In this document: one piece after another, positions 18,401-26,558 of the stretch
Layout: the number at the start of each line of letters is the position of its first letter
Numbering within the stretch: the first letter of the stretch is position 1
Assembly: GCA_964592405.1 (NCBI GenBank)
Contig: CAZQBY010000001.1
Location: 78,737-142,736, forward strand
From: CAZQBY01 sp964592405 [NCBI: uncultured archaeon]
Lineage (GTDB): Archaea > Altiarchaeota > Altiarchaeia > JAFGQM01
Reading direction: 5' to 3'
Length of the DNA stretch: 64,000 bases
Made by a program: the position numbers and the translations under genes
The notes under the pieces: generated by a model
The model's database searches: none
The model's input: the letters and a program-made list of their open reading frames with translations, nothing else
Told to the model about the DNA's origin: nothing

Positions 18401-18455
18401 CACAGCATCTGCTGCAGAAGCCCTACAGACCTGGTTGAAGGAGAAGCTCGCATAA
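15450..18455 (+). CDS. Major S-layer protein, Methanococcus-type domains
   Basis: Paracrystalline cell-wall protein, 1001 aa. The N-terminus MKTTTIGRIGAIVTGAAMLG is a signal peptide (hydrophobic to about residue 30) followed by the S-layer N-terminal pattern with VPNNLDSGFFL. The C-terminus contains TNLVLIGGPSVNSLTKG and SGSKLVVAGCEAADTASAAE, the C-terminal signature of methanococcal S-layer proteins. The middle is very acidic (Asp/Glu runs about residues 430-620) and I count about 28 cysteines, which suggests disulfide or metal cross-linking. A strong terminator follows, as expected for an abundant product. Confidence 0.85.
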   Translation: MKTTTIGRIGAIVTGAAMLGTAIASALAGAQVTVPNNLDSGFFLDQNMNPNVQVVVGEKAQASDGAVAGQIAAIIGNMAFKTTTTTASGGTVDVEGGTTTCTPSSAECQAGEAEGQVTLSWEAVGMVGELQQKQMDCDIYENSDGLLMTDLDDGGDSGSFCDSDKTSSEVYGPEDTVGTTLVGACETGAGADVTLLKSGEFANEICTVCYNYCDIALGCEPHLMSEWVNITCGYMSLGYDCDNEALVLVVEDNAIKYNVFMDDVLTKDVLDEDGDLIGQSYLGKMILGQNEYYVEDITDDSITIVCGDTGTATTSTPMVYTPPAEGSACDAADSGQEYSIKLVGAQTIEEKGVVDVTLEVTKPDGTTEQVTSGISGTPVVGDIKVKLQKGTAASNVITGEQSFSADLLVWYVPSEYTFEDDERYTAEGVEDSDGIWELDFNGGETLYVTDVEDLEDDEELVSGVPLPDDIEENDQWDDCYDEVDEDDEETEIVRYLEFSLQREDDTELPEGEMIQLPFNDGLYLLSDLQFGYMGLMNEDFLPDDLVDTTTINIDVSDIKVRNNTDEDEALYREVTVDFVDQWGDMMDDVRIDEGPYQEGDLFFDCNTVYRVDSIEYSEDRDEVVVEYSAKEGAEWTEYEKESDADAGEACNISTANAEGTYENVTVNSQVQDETVNFTEGWHTTSCGSSTSDWIVRNLSETNENEWELWVDRDADQDMELANTCGDSCCASSGGRVSTEFKNDVWFCAYGDTIILDGATDTGGEDEVEINLADTTSITLNEEGCSACSYDDGDCEDFGNEEDGSLISLSGAQITTDTSEIEEPEDSGEDTDVLSQVTLVVPEDELRPTIFFGVQSTLNTSSITITEADEGSVVNIGGVDVTVEDFGVSVTGGGLVVGEEVEVSCPGQTVTCPDVTVETKAPADLKYKLVVVEGSQTATNLVLIGGPSVNSLTKGIVSVDELCPNNEVIKLSGSKLVVAGCEAADTASAAEALQTWLKEKLA

Positions 18456-18464
18456 GCCAGTATT

Positions 18465-18497
18465 CCCCCCTAAAGGGGGGCCTTTTTCCTTTTTATT
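18465..18497 (+). terminator. S-layer gene terminator
   Basis: CCCCCC, a TAAA loop and GGGGGG (18465-18480) make a six-bp GC stem, followed by CCTTTTTCCTTTTTATT. This is the clearest intrinsic-type terminator in the window, directly after the S-layer stop. Confidence 0.8.
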
Positions 18498-18562
18498 TTT
18501 CTTTTTCCAATTCCTTTTTCTAATTCCTGCTTCTAATATCCTGTCTGTTTAGCGTTAGCAGT

Positions 18563-19522
18563 ATGGTAAGGGCGAAGAAGAGGGAACCTGATTTGGACAT
18601 CCCTGAGGGATGGGAGATCCACGAGGAACCTGTGGAGGAGGAAAAAAAGAGCGGTTTTCAGATGAACAACAACCTGCTCTGGGCACTGTTTATAGTTCTA
18701 GTTATAGCCTTTACCCTGTTTTTCATGTCAAAAAATCTGCAACCAAAGGAGATGCAGACCATCTATATCAACGGCATAGAAATACAGGCCCCTTATGATC
18801 CGGAAGCCGCCGTCAGGGACCTTGTCAACATGCACATTGAGGGAAAACGCCTGGACGATCTGGAGGATTCCAAGAACGCCCTGAATGAGATATCCGTCAT
18901 CATTGGTCAGTCCAGCCATTCTGCAGCCTCTCCGAGGAGTTACACACTCTATGCCGGTCTGGGGGACAGGACCGGGATATTCATAGATGATGGCATCATA
19001 AGGATAGAGGGAACTACAAGGAGCGAATTCTGGAAGGCCGTCTGGACTTTCAATTCCATAATCTCCGGACTTCAAATAAAATCTGATGTGGATATATTCG
19101 ATGTTCCGAGACTCTTGGAAGGCAGGAGAGAGGTTTATCTTGTGCAGAATATGGAGAACACCTGTCCAAACTACGGCCATATAATAAGCGCTGAAGGCGA
19201 CATACTCTCCTCACTGGGTTTTAAACAGGCTGAGCTGGGATTCGAGCTCAATCATTATCGCATGGAAGGTGATGTCTGCGCGCCCTTTGCCAATGAGACC
19301 TTTGTTGGGGAGTGCCCTCAGCCCAGTGATGATGTTTTTGTGATAAAAATGATGCGGGGCAGGTCCGACCTTCTAAATATAACAAGTAACGAGATAGTTT
19401 TCCAGTATTCCGACTGTAATACTGTTGACAGAATTTCTATAATACTGGGGGATATTATATATCCAAACATAGCTTCTTCCATAGCATCTGTTGGACTCTC
19501 TCCCGAACTTGAAGTCCTATAA
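18563..19522 (+). CDS. Membrane-anchored extracytoplasmic protein, 319 aa
   Basis: A charged N-terminal tail (about 35 residues) precedes one transmembrane helix (about 39-57, LLWALFIVLVIAFTLFFM). The remaining 260 residues are predicted outside, with an NIT sequon and five cysteines. Features such as TIYINGIEIQAPYDPEAAV are not recognised. It follows the S-layer terminator and overlaps nothing, so it is separately transcribed. Cell-envelope function is inferred from topology only. Confidence 0.65.
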   Translation: MVRAKKREPDLDIPEGWEIHEEPVEEEKKSGFQMNNNLLWALFIVLVIAFTLFFMSKNLQPKEMQTIYINGIEIQAPYDPEAAVRDLVNMHIEGKRLDDLEDSKNALNEISVIIGQSSHSAASPRSYTLYAGLGDRTGIFIDDGIIRIEGTTRSEFWKAVWTFNSIISGLQIKSDVDIFDVPRLLEGRREVYLVQNMENTCPNYGHIISAEGDILSSLGFKQAELGFELNHYRMEGDVCAPFANETFVGECPQPSDDVFVIKMMRGRSDLLNITSNEIVFQYSDCNTVDRISIILGDIIYPNIASSIASVGLSPELEVL

Positions 19523-19535
19523 AAGGCCTATAAAA

Positions 19536-20606
19536 ATGAAGAACAGTCTTGTAGATAGAAGAATCGTGGATTCTCTTTATAGGGATGGTGCCATCTACTC
19601 CTCCTTTGGAGCATACTGGAGAAGAAAGTATGGCTACAAGGTTTTTAAGGTTCCTCTCAATGCCCAGTTTACCTGCCCGAACTGGGATGGCAGGATAAGT
19701 GACGAGGGATGCATATTCTGCCCCTCATTCGCCCGTCAGTTCACCTATGAGAGTTTCAGGAATGTCATGGACAAGGATATTAAAGAGCAGGTCAGACACC
19801 AGGTCAGGCATTACAAGGAGATGGGAGCTGGCGACAAGGCGCTTGTTTACATAGCATTTGGGACAAACACATACAAGCCAGTAGGGGAGCTCAGGAAGCT
19901 GTTTGATGCCTCTTTGAAACACAAGGATGTTGTCGGATTATCTATAGGAACACGTCCTGACTGCCTTCCGGATGAGGTTTTTGACCTTTTGGGCGGCTAT
20001 GTCAAAAAGGGAAAACATATATGGCTGGAGATAGGAACGCAGTCCGTTCATTATCATACCCTTGAGCGTATACAGCGGCGCCACGGCTTTGCAGAGAGCA
20101 TACGCGCAGTTCAGGAGGCGCATAGGAGGGGCATATCTGTCATATTCTTTCTGATACAGGGTCTGCCCTATGAAACCCCCGCCGAGACTGTGGAGACTGC
20201 ACGTATAGTCTCTGCCTTGGGAGTAGATGCAGTCAAACTCTACCCTCTTATTGTCATGAGGAGAACCATACTTGAAAAACAATTTAAGAGTGGCAACTAT
20301 CGCCCATTGGGAATGAGCGAATATGTTGGTCTGACGGCAGATTTTCTTGAAAACCTCAGCCGGTACGTGCTTGTCCAGAGACTCTCCAAGGACTGTGGCC
20401 TAGAAAGCAAGCTTGCTCCGGACTGGAACACCTACCGGCTGATTATTGGTTCTCGTGTGGAGAAGGAACTCAAAGGAAGGGGTACCAGACAGGGAGACAA
20501 ATTCAGCCTTACGCTCTCTGCAGATGAACTGGTTCCACTGAAGCCCAGTGAGACGAGGATAATACGCAGAAAAAAACAGGAGAACAAGAGGCCTGTGGTT
20601 CTTTAG
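19536..20606 (+). CDS. Radical SAM protein, TIGR01212/YhcC family
   Basis: The product is 356 aa. The cluster-binding region reads FTCPNWDGRISDEGCIFCPS, matching the YhcC arrangement with a long Cys-X9-Cys-X2-Cys spacing rather than CxxxCxxC. Downstream, GLSIGTRPDCLPD, WLEIGTQSVH and FFLIQGLPYETPAET are typical of this radical SAM group. YhcC proteins are of uncertain function. The frame opens at 19491, but ATG 19536 follows CTATAAAAGG and aligns with the family start. Confidence 0.85.
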   Translation: MKNSLVDRRIVDSLYRDGAIYSSFGAYWRRKYGYKVFKVPLNAQFTCPNWDGRISDEGCIFCPSFARQFTYESFRNVMDKDIKEQVRHQVRHYKEMGAGDKALVYIAFGTNTYKPVGELRKLFDASLKHKDVVGLSIGTRPDCLPDEVFDLLGGYVKKGKHIWLEIGTQSVHYHTLERIQRRHGFAESIRAVQEAHRRGISVIFFLIQGLPYETPAETVETARIVSALGVDAVKLYPLIVMRRTILEKQFKSGNYRPLGMSEYVGLTADFLENLSRYVLVQRLSKDCGLESKLAPDWNTYRLIIGSRVEKELKGRGTRQGDKFSLTLSADELVPLKPSETRIIRRKKQENKRPVVL

Positions 20607-20652
20607 CAACCAGTAGCTGGCAGGTTGGTTCACCATATACCTATCCCACTAT

Positions 20653-21531
20653 CTATTTCCCCTCTTCTTGCTCCTTTTCCACTTCCTGGAGGAAAAGCAG
20701 ATCATCAGTCTTGATAACCCCTCCCTTCCTAAGCTCTGATAACAAATCTATTTCCTTGGCTGCTTGTTCCTTCTTTAGATTCTTGCTCCTGACCTTTCTC
20801 TCCTGAATGCGTTTTATGCCGAGGCGCTTCTCTTCAGCCCTGAGCTCATTGAGGATTTCCACAAACCTCTTGTGGGCATCTTCGACTTTCTTCTTGATAG
20901 CTAGGAACTCCTCCTCAGCTTTCTTGGCCTTCTTTCGTTTGTTGTCGACCCTCTTGTAGATTTCATGCATCTCTATATGGGCTTTCTCACCCTCATCAGA
21001 ACTTTCCAAGAGCTTTTTGTGATATGAATCAGCTTTTTTTCTTGTTTCTTTAAGCTCCTTCTCAAGTTTACTTATCTCCTCCCCTACAGGATTCAGCAAC
21101 TCATATTCCCTTAGCCTAATTTCGAGCTCTTCGAGTCGCTTCACCATGGCGGTTTCCTTGTCTTTTGGAAGAGGTGAGGTCTGGATTTTCCAGTTGAGCT
21201 TCTCATAGTCGGATTTGAGCCTCTCATACTCGCGCCTAGATGGCAACCCCCTGCTCTGGTTTTTGAGCTCGCCCAGCTTCTTGCCCAGTTCAGCCATTCT
21301 TGAATTGGCTTTATCTCGATTCTTTTTGTATTCAGACACCCGCTTGTTCGCTGCATCCCTAATCTCCTTCTGTTTTCTGGCTTCCTTCAATAATTTGTCT
21401 ATCTCATTATAAAGCCCCATTACACTATCCCTCTTTGACTTGAGCTTGGCATTGAGCCCATCCCTTACCTTCTTGGCCTCCTTGACCTTGTTGCGAAGCT
21501 CCTCTAATTTCTTATTTTCATTAGAAACCAT
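20653..21531 (-). CDS. Long coiled-coil protein (COG1340 type)
   Basis: 292 aa that is nearly all charged heptad repeat from residue 1 to about 250 (ENKKLEELRNKVKEAKKVRD, and so on), ending in a short globular tail with DLLSELRKGGVIKTDDLLFL. This matches the widespread archaeal COG1340 coiled-coil family, whose function is unsettled. It is transcribed leftward, converging on the radical SAM gene. Confidence 0.75.
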   Translation of the reverse strand: MVSNENKKLEELRNKVKEAKKVRDGLNAKLKSKRDSVMGLYNEIDKLLKEARKQKEIRDAANKRVSEYKKNRDKANSRMAELGKKLGELKNQSRGLPSRREYERLKSDYEKLNWKIQTSPLPKDKETAMVKRLEELEIRLREYELLNPVGEEISKLEKELKETRKKADSYHKKLLESSDEGEKAHIEMHEIYKRVDNKRKKAKKAEEEFLAIKKKVEDAHKRFVEILNELRAEEKRLGIKRIQERKVRSKNLKKEQAAKEIDLLSELRKGGVIKTDDLLFLQEVEKEQEEGK

Positions 21532-21616
21532 CTCTTCGTTTAACCTGATATAACCCTGATATGTGGGTTATCTGAAATAGTGCATATGAAAAATAATTAT
21601 TGAATTATGCTATACC

Positions 21617-21958
21617 CTATCTTCTTTTCTCCACTACCACTGCTGTCCCATAAGCTATGAACTCAACTATGTCAGACTTGAACGTCAGGGCGGTCAGATT
21701 GACGCCAATAAGACCGTTTGCACCCATCTTCTTTGCAGCCTGTATCATGCGGTCAACACTTACTCTGCGGGCTTCCATGGCCATGTTCTGTAACTCCGGG
21801 ACATTACCTCCCTTGAAACTGCGCAGGAGGGCTACAATATTCCCGCTGGCACCTCTTGACTTGACTTCACTGCCCCACGCCATGCCCAAGACCTTCTTGA
21901 GTTTATATCCATCCGGCACGTCTGTGGTGCATAGCAAAAAATTGCCTTCTTTGGCCAT
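21617..21958 (-). CDS. YbjQ/UPF0145 family protein
   Basis: 113 aa starting MAKEGNFLLCTTDVPDGYKL; the family core is visible as GNVPELQNMAMEARRVSVDR and AAKKMGANGLIGVNL. YbjQ proteins form beta-rich pentamers of unknown function, annotated as putative heavy-metal binding. The frame extends back to 22153, but that would overlap rfcS on the other strand; ATG 21958 matches the family start. Confidence 0.85.
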   Translation of the reverse strand: MAKEGNFLLCTTDVPDGYKLKKVLGMAWGSEVKSRGASGNIVALLRSFKGGNVPELQNMAMEARRVSVDRMIQAAKKMGANGLIGVNLTALTFKSDIVEFIAYGTAVVVEKRR

Positions 21959-21996
21959 GTTCGCTTTTATTTTGAAAGGATGTAAATAAAAGGCCA

Positions 21997-22947
21997 ATGG
22001 AACTGGAAACGCCGTGGGTGGAGAAATATCGTCCGAAGAAGATATCTGAGGTGGCCGGTCATGATGAGATAAAGAAGAGACTTCAGGTCTACGCCAGGGA
22101 GTGTTCAATGCCGCATCTGCTGTTTGCCGGTCCGGCAGGTACTGGAAAGACAACTTCGGCCCTTGCCTTGGCTAATGAGCTTTTCTCCGGGCAACTGGAT
22201 GGCAATTTCCTGGAGCTGAATGCTTCAGATGATCGTGGCATAGATGTCGTGAGAAACAAGATAAAAGACTTTGCACGGACCATGAGTCTTGGTGCAATAC
22301 CCTTCAAGATAATTTTTTTGGATGAGGCAGATGCCCTCACTCCGGAAGCCCAGAATGCATTGAGAAGGACTATGGAGCGCTACACCCGCACGTGTCGTTT
22401 CATACTGAGCTGTAACTATTCCAGTAAGATAATTGCACCGGTTCAGTCGAGATGCGCGCTTTTCAGATTCACAAGAATAGGAGATGATATAATGGAGGAA
22501 AGGCTCAGATGGATAGCCGATAAAGAGGGCCTAAAATATGACAACGACGGCCTAAAGGCCATTCTCTATATCTCAGAGGGCGATATGCGCTATGCAATAA
22601 ATGTCCTACAGTCCACAGCGGCTGTGGCTAAGTCCATAACGAAGGAGGAGGTCTTCAATATCGCTTCCCGTGCAAAACCTGAACTGGTAAGGAAGATGAT
22701 GATGCTTGCTATGGGCGGAAAGTTCGTGGAAGCGCGCAGCATATTGGACGACCTGCTCATAAACCGCTCGATATCGGGCGAGGAGATACTCCTCCAGATG
22801 CACAAGGAGATAGAAAACCTGGACGTGCCGAACGAGAAGAAGCTGGCGCTTGTCAACCTAATCGGCGAATACAACTTCCGCCTGGTGGAGGGGGCGAACG
22901 AGAAGATACAGCTGGACGCGCTCGCGGCGCAGATGGCTATGATCTAG
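21997..22947 (+). CDS. rfcS: Replication factor C small subunit
   Basis: Clamp-loader ATPase that places PCNA on DNA. 316 aa. AAA+ motifs in order: GPAGTGKTTSALALANE (Walker A), FLDEADALTPEAQNALRR (Walker B and RFC box), ILSCNYSSKIIAPVQSRCA (sensor 1 and SRC arginine finger), and a C-terminal collar domain. It diverges from the ybjQ-like gene with a 38-base gap. The final 250 bases look more GC-rich than the start. Confidence 0.95.
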   Translation: MELETPWVEKYRPKKISEVAGHDEIKKRLQVYARECSMPHLLFAGPAGTGKTTSALALANELFSGQLDGNFLELNASDDRGIDVVRNKIKDFARTMSLGAIPFKIIFLDEADALTPEAQNALRRTMERYTRTCRFILSCNYSSKIIAPVQSRCALFRFTRIGDDIMEERLRWIADKEGLKYDNDGLKAILYISEGDMRYAINVLQSTAAVAKSITKEEVFNIASRAKPELVRKMMMLAMGGKFVEARSILDDLLINRSISGEEILLQMHKEIENLDVPNEKKLALVNLIGEYNFRLVEGANEKIQLDALAAQMAMI

Positions 22948-23009
22948 ATGCTGACCGGGAGTCAAAAAGCAGGCTGAAATAACAGGACCCAAGACCCAAA
23001 ACCGGGGAC

Positions 23010-23642
23010 CTAATCTACATAACCCTTCATCAGAAGCCTGCCCAGCAGCGAGAGCGTGACCTCCACACGACCCTTCTTGTTTATAGTCTCCACGAGAGCC
23101 ATGTCCTTGAGGCCTTCGGACTTCGGGTTGCCATTTATGTGGTAGGAGACCAGCGGGAGGCTCATGCCGCACTTCTTGCTGAGCTGCTCCAGCGACGAGC
23201 AGCAGTCCTTCTCCCTGTAGAGCGTTTCCAGTATCTTCATCTTCCTGTCGGTGATGAGCTTGTAGTATGAAAACTTGAGCACGGGCAGCATGGAGACCTT
23301 CCCGTCCATGACGGAGAAGGCCTTCAGCCCGTTGACGAAGGCGGCTGAAGTCATCGCGCAGCGCGTTATCTTGTCGCCTGTCGAGACGTTTATCAGCAGG
23401 TCCTTTCCCTCATTGGCCTTCCTGATGCCGTGCACGACCTTGAACGTGTCCTCCCAGACGTTGTCCCTCGTCTCTATGATATTCACCGGGATCTTGAACC
23501 TGCCCAGCGCCTCTCGGGTCTTCTCCGCCGCGTCGCCCTTGCCGGGATAGTTTATCAGAATCACCTTCTCCGTCGAGAACTCGCGCACGGCTACGAAAAG
23601 GTCGTCCATGCTCTCACCGACCGCGGCGACGATAATCGACAT
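23010..23642 (-). CDS. CARF-like/wHTH transcription regulator (HFX_2341-like)
   Basis: 210 aa. Residues 1-125 form a Rossmann-like domain (MSIIVAAVGESMDDLFVAVR, LINYPGKGD, LLINVSTGDKITRCAMTSAA) that resembles the CARF-type ligand domain of Csa3/HFX_2341 proteins. Residues 131-210 form a winged helix (LEQLSKKCGMSLPLVSYHIN). Relatives bind cyclic oligonucleotides or other nucleotides and control genes. There is no CRISPR array or cas gene nearby, so the ligand and targets are open. The gene is more GC-rich than its surroundings. Confidence 0.65.
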   Translation of the reverse strand: MSIIVAAVGESMDDLFVAVREFSTEKVILINYPGKGDAAEKTREALGRFKIPVNIIETRDNVWEDTFKVVHGIRKANEGKDLLINVSTGDKITRCAMTSAAFVNGLKAFSVMDGKVSMLPVLKFSYYKLITDRKMKILETLYREKDCCSSLEQLSKKCGMSLPLVSYHINGNPKSEGLKDMALVETINKKGRVEVTLSLLGRLLMKGYVD

Positions 23643-23773
23643 CCTATTTAAAGAAGAAATTTAATTTTAAACCCTATGTTTAAGCGGACTGAAATATAAA
23701 TATCGCAAACAGGGAGGTTTAAAACTCTCTTTTTTAATCAGGACCCCTAAAATTACCCGGGTGAATATCCAAA

Positions 23774-24004
23774 ATGAACATAACAGTGTACTCGACGCCG
23801 ACTTGCCCTTACTGCAAGATGGTGAAGGAGTACCTAACCGAGAAGAAGGTGGAGTTCAAGGACGTGAACGTGGCTGCTGACAAGGCGAAGGCGCAGGAGA
23901 TGATTGACAAATCTGGGCAGATGGGGGTGCCGGTCATCGACATCGACGGCCAGATAATCATCGGCTTCGACAAGGCCGCGCTGGAGAAAAAGCTGGCCGG
24001 ATGA
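23774..24004 (+). CDS. Glutaredoxin/NrdH-like redoxin
   Basis: 76 aa with thioredoxin fold and the CPYC active site (residues 11-14) typical of glutaredoxins, plus the cis-Pro segment MGVPVIDIDG. It overlaps trxB by four bases (ATGA), so it is translationally coupled. Coupling with a thioredoxin reductase suggests it is reduced by that enzyme, NrdH-fashion, rather than by glutathione. It could feed electrons to the class II ribonucleotide reductase encoded 3 kb away. Confidence 0.85.
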   Translation: MNITVYSTPTCPYCKMVKEYLTEKKVEFKDVNVAADKAKAQEMIDKSGQMGVPVIDIDGQIIIGFDKAALEKKLAG

Positions 24005-24906
24005 TCTACGACCTCGTCATCGTGGGGGGCGGACCGGCGGGCCTCAGTGCCGCCATCTATGCAGGCAGGTTTAGAATGAAGACCATAGTGCTGGCCCGGG
24101 AACCGGGAGGCACAGTGGTTAATACACATCTGATTGAAAACTGGCCCGGGTTCAAGAGCATCAGTGGTGCGGAGCTGATGGAGAGGCTATCCGACCATGT
24201 CAGGAGTGTGGGCGTGGAGATTAGGCAGGCGGAGGTCAGGGAGATCAGGAAAAAGGCCGGGAACTTCCTGCTCAAGAGCGACGCAGGTGACTTCGAGGCG
24301 AGGTCTGTCCTGCTTGCTACAGGTACAAAGCACCGCAAGCTGGGCGTGCCCGGAGAAAAGGAGTTCTATGGCAGGGGCGTGAGCTACTGCGCCGTCTGCG
24401 ATGCCGCCTTTTTTAAAGACAAAATAGTGGCTGTTGTGGGGGGCAGCGATTCCGCCGCAAAAGAGGCCCTTTTCCTAAGTAGATATGTCAAGAAGGTTTA
24501 TATAATCTATAGAAGAGAGAAAATACGCGCAGAGCCCATAAACACCGAGCGCGTGGAGGCCAACAGGAAGATCGAAGTAATAAACAACACGAACGTCCTA
24601 GAGATAAGGGGAGACAAGTTCGTGCAGTCAGTCGTGCTTGACAAGCCCTACAAGGGCAGCAGGGAGCTCAAGCTGGACGGCGTGTTCATTGAGATAGGCC
24701 ACGACCCGCAGAGCGAGCTGGCGGAGGGGCTTGGCATCAAGCTGGACAAGGCCGGGGAAATCGTCATAGGCCGCGGTTCAGAGACCAACGTCGCGGGCGT
24801 CTATGCCGCGGGCGACGTCACCTCTGGCAGCTTCAAACAGGCGATAACCGGCGCCGCGCAGGGGGTCGTGGCGGCTAAGAGCGCTTACGATTATCTGAAA
24901 AAATGA
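24001..24906 (+). CDS. trxB: Thioredoxin reductase
   Basis: FAD-containing reductase, 301 aa. Seen: GGGPAGLSAAIYAGR (FAD), ATGTKHRKLGVPGE, active site CAVCD (family CAxCD), VVGGSDSAAKEALFLS with the second nucleotide site, and GVYAAGDVTSGSFKQ. The second motif GGSDSA replaces the usual GGGNSA or GGGDSA, and no clear HRR signature follows (IIYRREKIRAE); coenzyme preference is therefore uncertain. Overlaps genes on both sides by four bases. Confidence 0.93.
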   Translation: MIYDLVIVGGGPAGLSAAIYAGRFRMKTIVLAREPGGTVVNTHLIENWPGFKSISGAELMERLSDHVRSVGVEIRQAEVREIRKKAGNFLLKSDAGDFEARSVLLATGTKHRKLGVPGEKEFYGRGVSYCAVCDAAFFKDKIVAVVGGSDSAAKEALFLSRYVKKVYIIYRREKIRAEPINTERVEANRKIEVINNTNVLEIRGDKFVQSVVLDKPYKGSRELKLDGVFIEIGHDPQSELAEGLGIKLDKAGEIVIGRGSETNVAGVYAAGDVTSGSFKQAITGAAQGVVAAKSAYDYLKK

Positions 24907-25538
24907 AGGGTCCGACAGCCTTGGCGGCCATACTTGCGGTAGCGATGCTGTCCGCAGCCTTAGCCAGCATCCACTGCCAGTGCAACAGGCCCGGAGCCGA
25001 GGGTAAGGTAATAGGCTTCGACTGCAGCATAGGTGAGGCCGTGAACCTGAGCTTCTACACGGAATCGGAGCCCGCTCTGGGCCAGAAGTTCGAATTCTGG
25101 GCGATCAAGGAGCTGGAGGGGAATTACGTCCCGGCCAAGAACCTCGACGTTCGCGTGGCTCTCGACTCCCGGGAACTGCTGAATCTCATATCCAATGAAA
25201 ACGGATATCTAAGCTTTACGATCGAGGAAGCCGGGAGCTATGAAATATCGGGCGGAGACGCTGTTTTGAGTTTTGAAGTCGAGGCCGAAGACCCCCAGGA
25301 GCCCTCTTCTAACAGCACCGAGGACATGGTCGATGCAGGCGGCAACGCAAACGATGAGGGCAAGTCTGCCGGAGAAGTGGCCAGCGAAATCCCGCCACCA
25401 GAGCCGAAAAAGCTGGCCAAGACCGAATTCAAAGCCGGTGGGGGAGGTGGACTTCCGTATCTCCTGGTCGCCGCAGCCATTCTCTTTGCGACGGCTTTAA
25501 TCGCCTTGCTGATTAAAAAGAAGAAAATAAACATCTAA
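24903..25538 (+). CDS. Secreted, C-terminally membrane-anchored protein
   Basis: 211 aa. An N-terminal signal peptide (about 1-22) is followed by two early cysteines (HCQCNRPG), a beta-rich domain (about 30-130) with Big/Ig-like character (LDVRVALDSRELLNLISNEN, GYLSFTIEEAGSYEI), a Glu/Ser/Pro-rich linker, a Gly run and a C-terminal transmembrane helix ending KKKKINI. It overlaps the trxB stop, so it belongs to the redox operon. An extracytoplasmic redox or surface role is only inference. Confidence 0.65.
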   Translation: MKGPTALAAILAVAMLSAALASIHCQCNRPGAEGKVIGFDCSIGEAVNLSFYTESEPALGQKFEFWAIKELEGNYVPAKNLDVRVALDSRELLNLISNENGYLSFTIEEAGSYEISGGDAVLSFEVEAEDPQEPSSNSTEDMVDAGGNANDEGKSAGEVASEIPPPEPKKLAKTEFKAGGGGGLPYLLVAAAILFATALIALLIKKKKINI

Positions 25539-25539
25539 A

Positions 25540-26100
25540 ATGCTGCCGACGGCCAAGGAATTCAGACATCTCAGGAAAAAAGCCGGACTGACGCAGAAGG
25601 AGCTGGCCGAAAGGGCTGGACTCAGCCAATCGCTGATAGCGCGCATAGAGAAGGGGGACATAGATACAAAACTGGGTACTGCGCGCAGAATACTTGATGT
25701 TATACGAGAGTCTGAGGGCTCTAAAGAATCAAGATCCTTGGAAATAAAAGATTATATGGTTTCTCCTGTCATATACTGCAAGGCTTTTGATCCTATAAAG
25801 AGGGTTGTAGCCCTGATGGAGGAAAATGCCATCTCCCAGATGCCGGTCATGGAGGGGGGAAAACCTGTAGGCTCCATAACAGACACGCATCTGGTGCGAA
25901 TACTGGCCAAGAAGGGTGCCCGCTCCTCACGCAGAAAGATATCCTCTGTGATGTCAAAACCGCTCCCGGAGCTAGATATCTCAGCGCCTATGGACCGGGC
26001 TGTGCATCTTCTCACGAAGAGCCCGGCTGTTCTGATAAGGAACGGACCACATATAGCCGGCATTCTGACCAAGGCGGACGTCCTGCAGCTGATGATTTAG
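25540..26100 (+). CDS. XRE-type regulator with paired CBS domains
   Basis: 186 aa. An N-terminal helix-turn-helix (RKKAGLTQKELAERAGLSQ, about 12-30) precedes two CBS domains (about 66-120 and 130-185; VVALMEENAISQMPVMEGGK and ISAPMDRAVHLLTKSPAVLI). This is the archaeal COG3620 architecture; CBS pairs usually sense adenine nucleotides. It starts one base after the preceding stop, closing the redox operon, and overlaps the convergent gene by four bases. Confidence 0.88.
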   Translation: MLPTAKEFRHLRKKAGLTQKELAERAGLSQSLIARIEKGDIDTKLGTARRILDVIRESEGSKESRSLEIKDYMVSPVIYCKAFDPIKRVVALMEENAISQMPVMEGGKPVGSITDTHLVRILAKKGARSSRRKISSVMSKPLPELDISAPMDRAVHLLTKSPAVLIRNGPHIAGILTKADVLQLMI

Positions 26101-26558
26101 AGGACCTTTGGGTTTAGTTTGCCGCGCCTTCTTTCCTGGTCTCGCAGGAACTGCTCCCTGAACTGAGGAGCATTCACTATACTCGGCGGGTGGAATTCAA
26201 TCTCGGTTACGTTGCTGACCCTTGACCGTCTTCTTGCCATACTATCACCCAGTCGCCTTCTCCCACTAATTGCTCTACCGCCGATAGGGAGCTCCTTCAC
26301 AGGACCTTCGATTCTGTCATGTATGAGCTCTCCTGGATCGGTACTGATGGCTCTATGTGTGGGTGTCACACCGTTCTTTGACCTCCTGCCGAAATAACTG
26401 CGCCGTCTTCCACCCTCCTCCACATAGAAAGTCACGGGTGCTCCACGCGGAATCATCCAGGCACTCGCAGGAGTATGAATGGAACGTATGTGTTTTCTAG
26501 AGAGAACCGATTTATTCAGAAAAGGATGTTTGGGTTTTTCTGGGGATTTCCTTGGCAT
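26097..26558 (-). CDS. Basic hypothetical protein, 153 aa
   Basis: Starts MPRKSPEKPKHPFLNKSVLS, strongly basic throughout with many RRR or RR pairs (GRRRLGDSMARRRSRVSN), ending DQERRRGKLNPKVL. Low predicted order. Family not recognised. A TATA candidate near 26590 gives a near-leaderless transcript. Confidence 0.5.
   Translation of the reverse strand: MPRKSPEKPKHPFLNKSVLSRKHIRSIHTPASAWMIPRGAPVTFYVEEGGRRRSYFGRRSKNGVTPTHRAISTDPGELIHDRIEGPVKELPIGGRAISGRRRLGDSMARRRSRVSNVTEIEFHPPSIVNAPQFREQFLRDQERRRGKLNPKVL

Noticed and set aside
17693-18403. 236-aa open frame on the minus strand opposite the S-layer gene
   Set aside because: Ser/Thr/Pro-rich shadow produced by the acidic, biased codons of the S-layer gene; no start signal or family resemblance.
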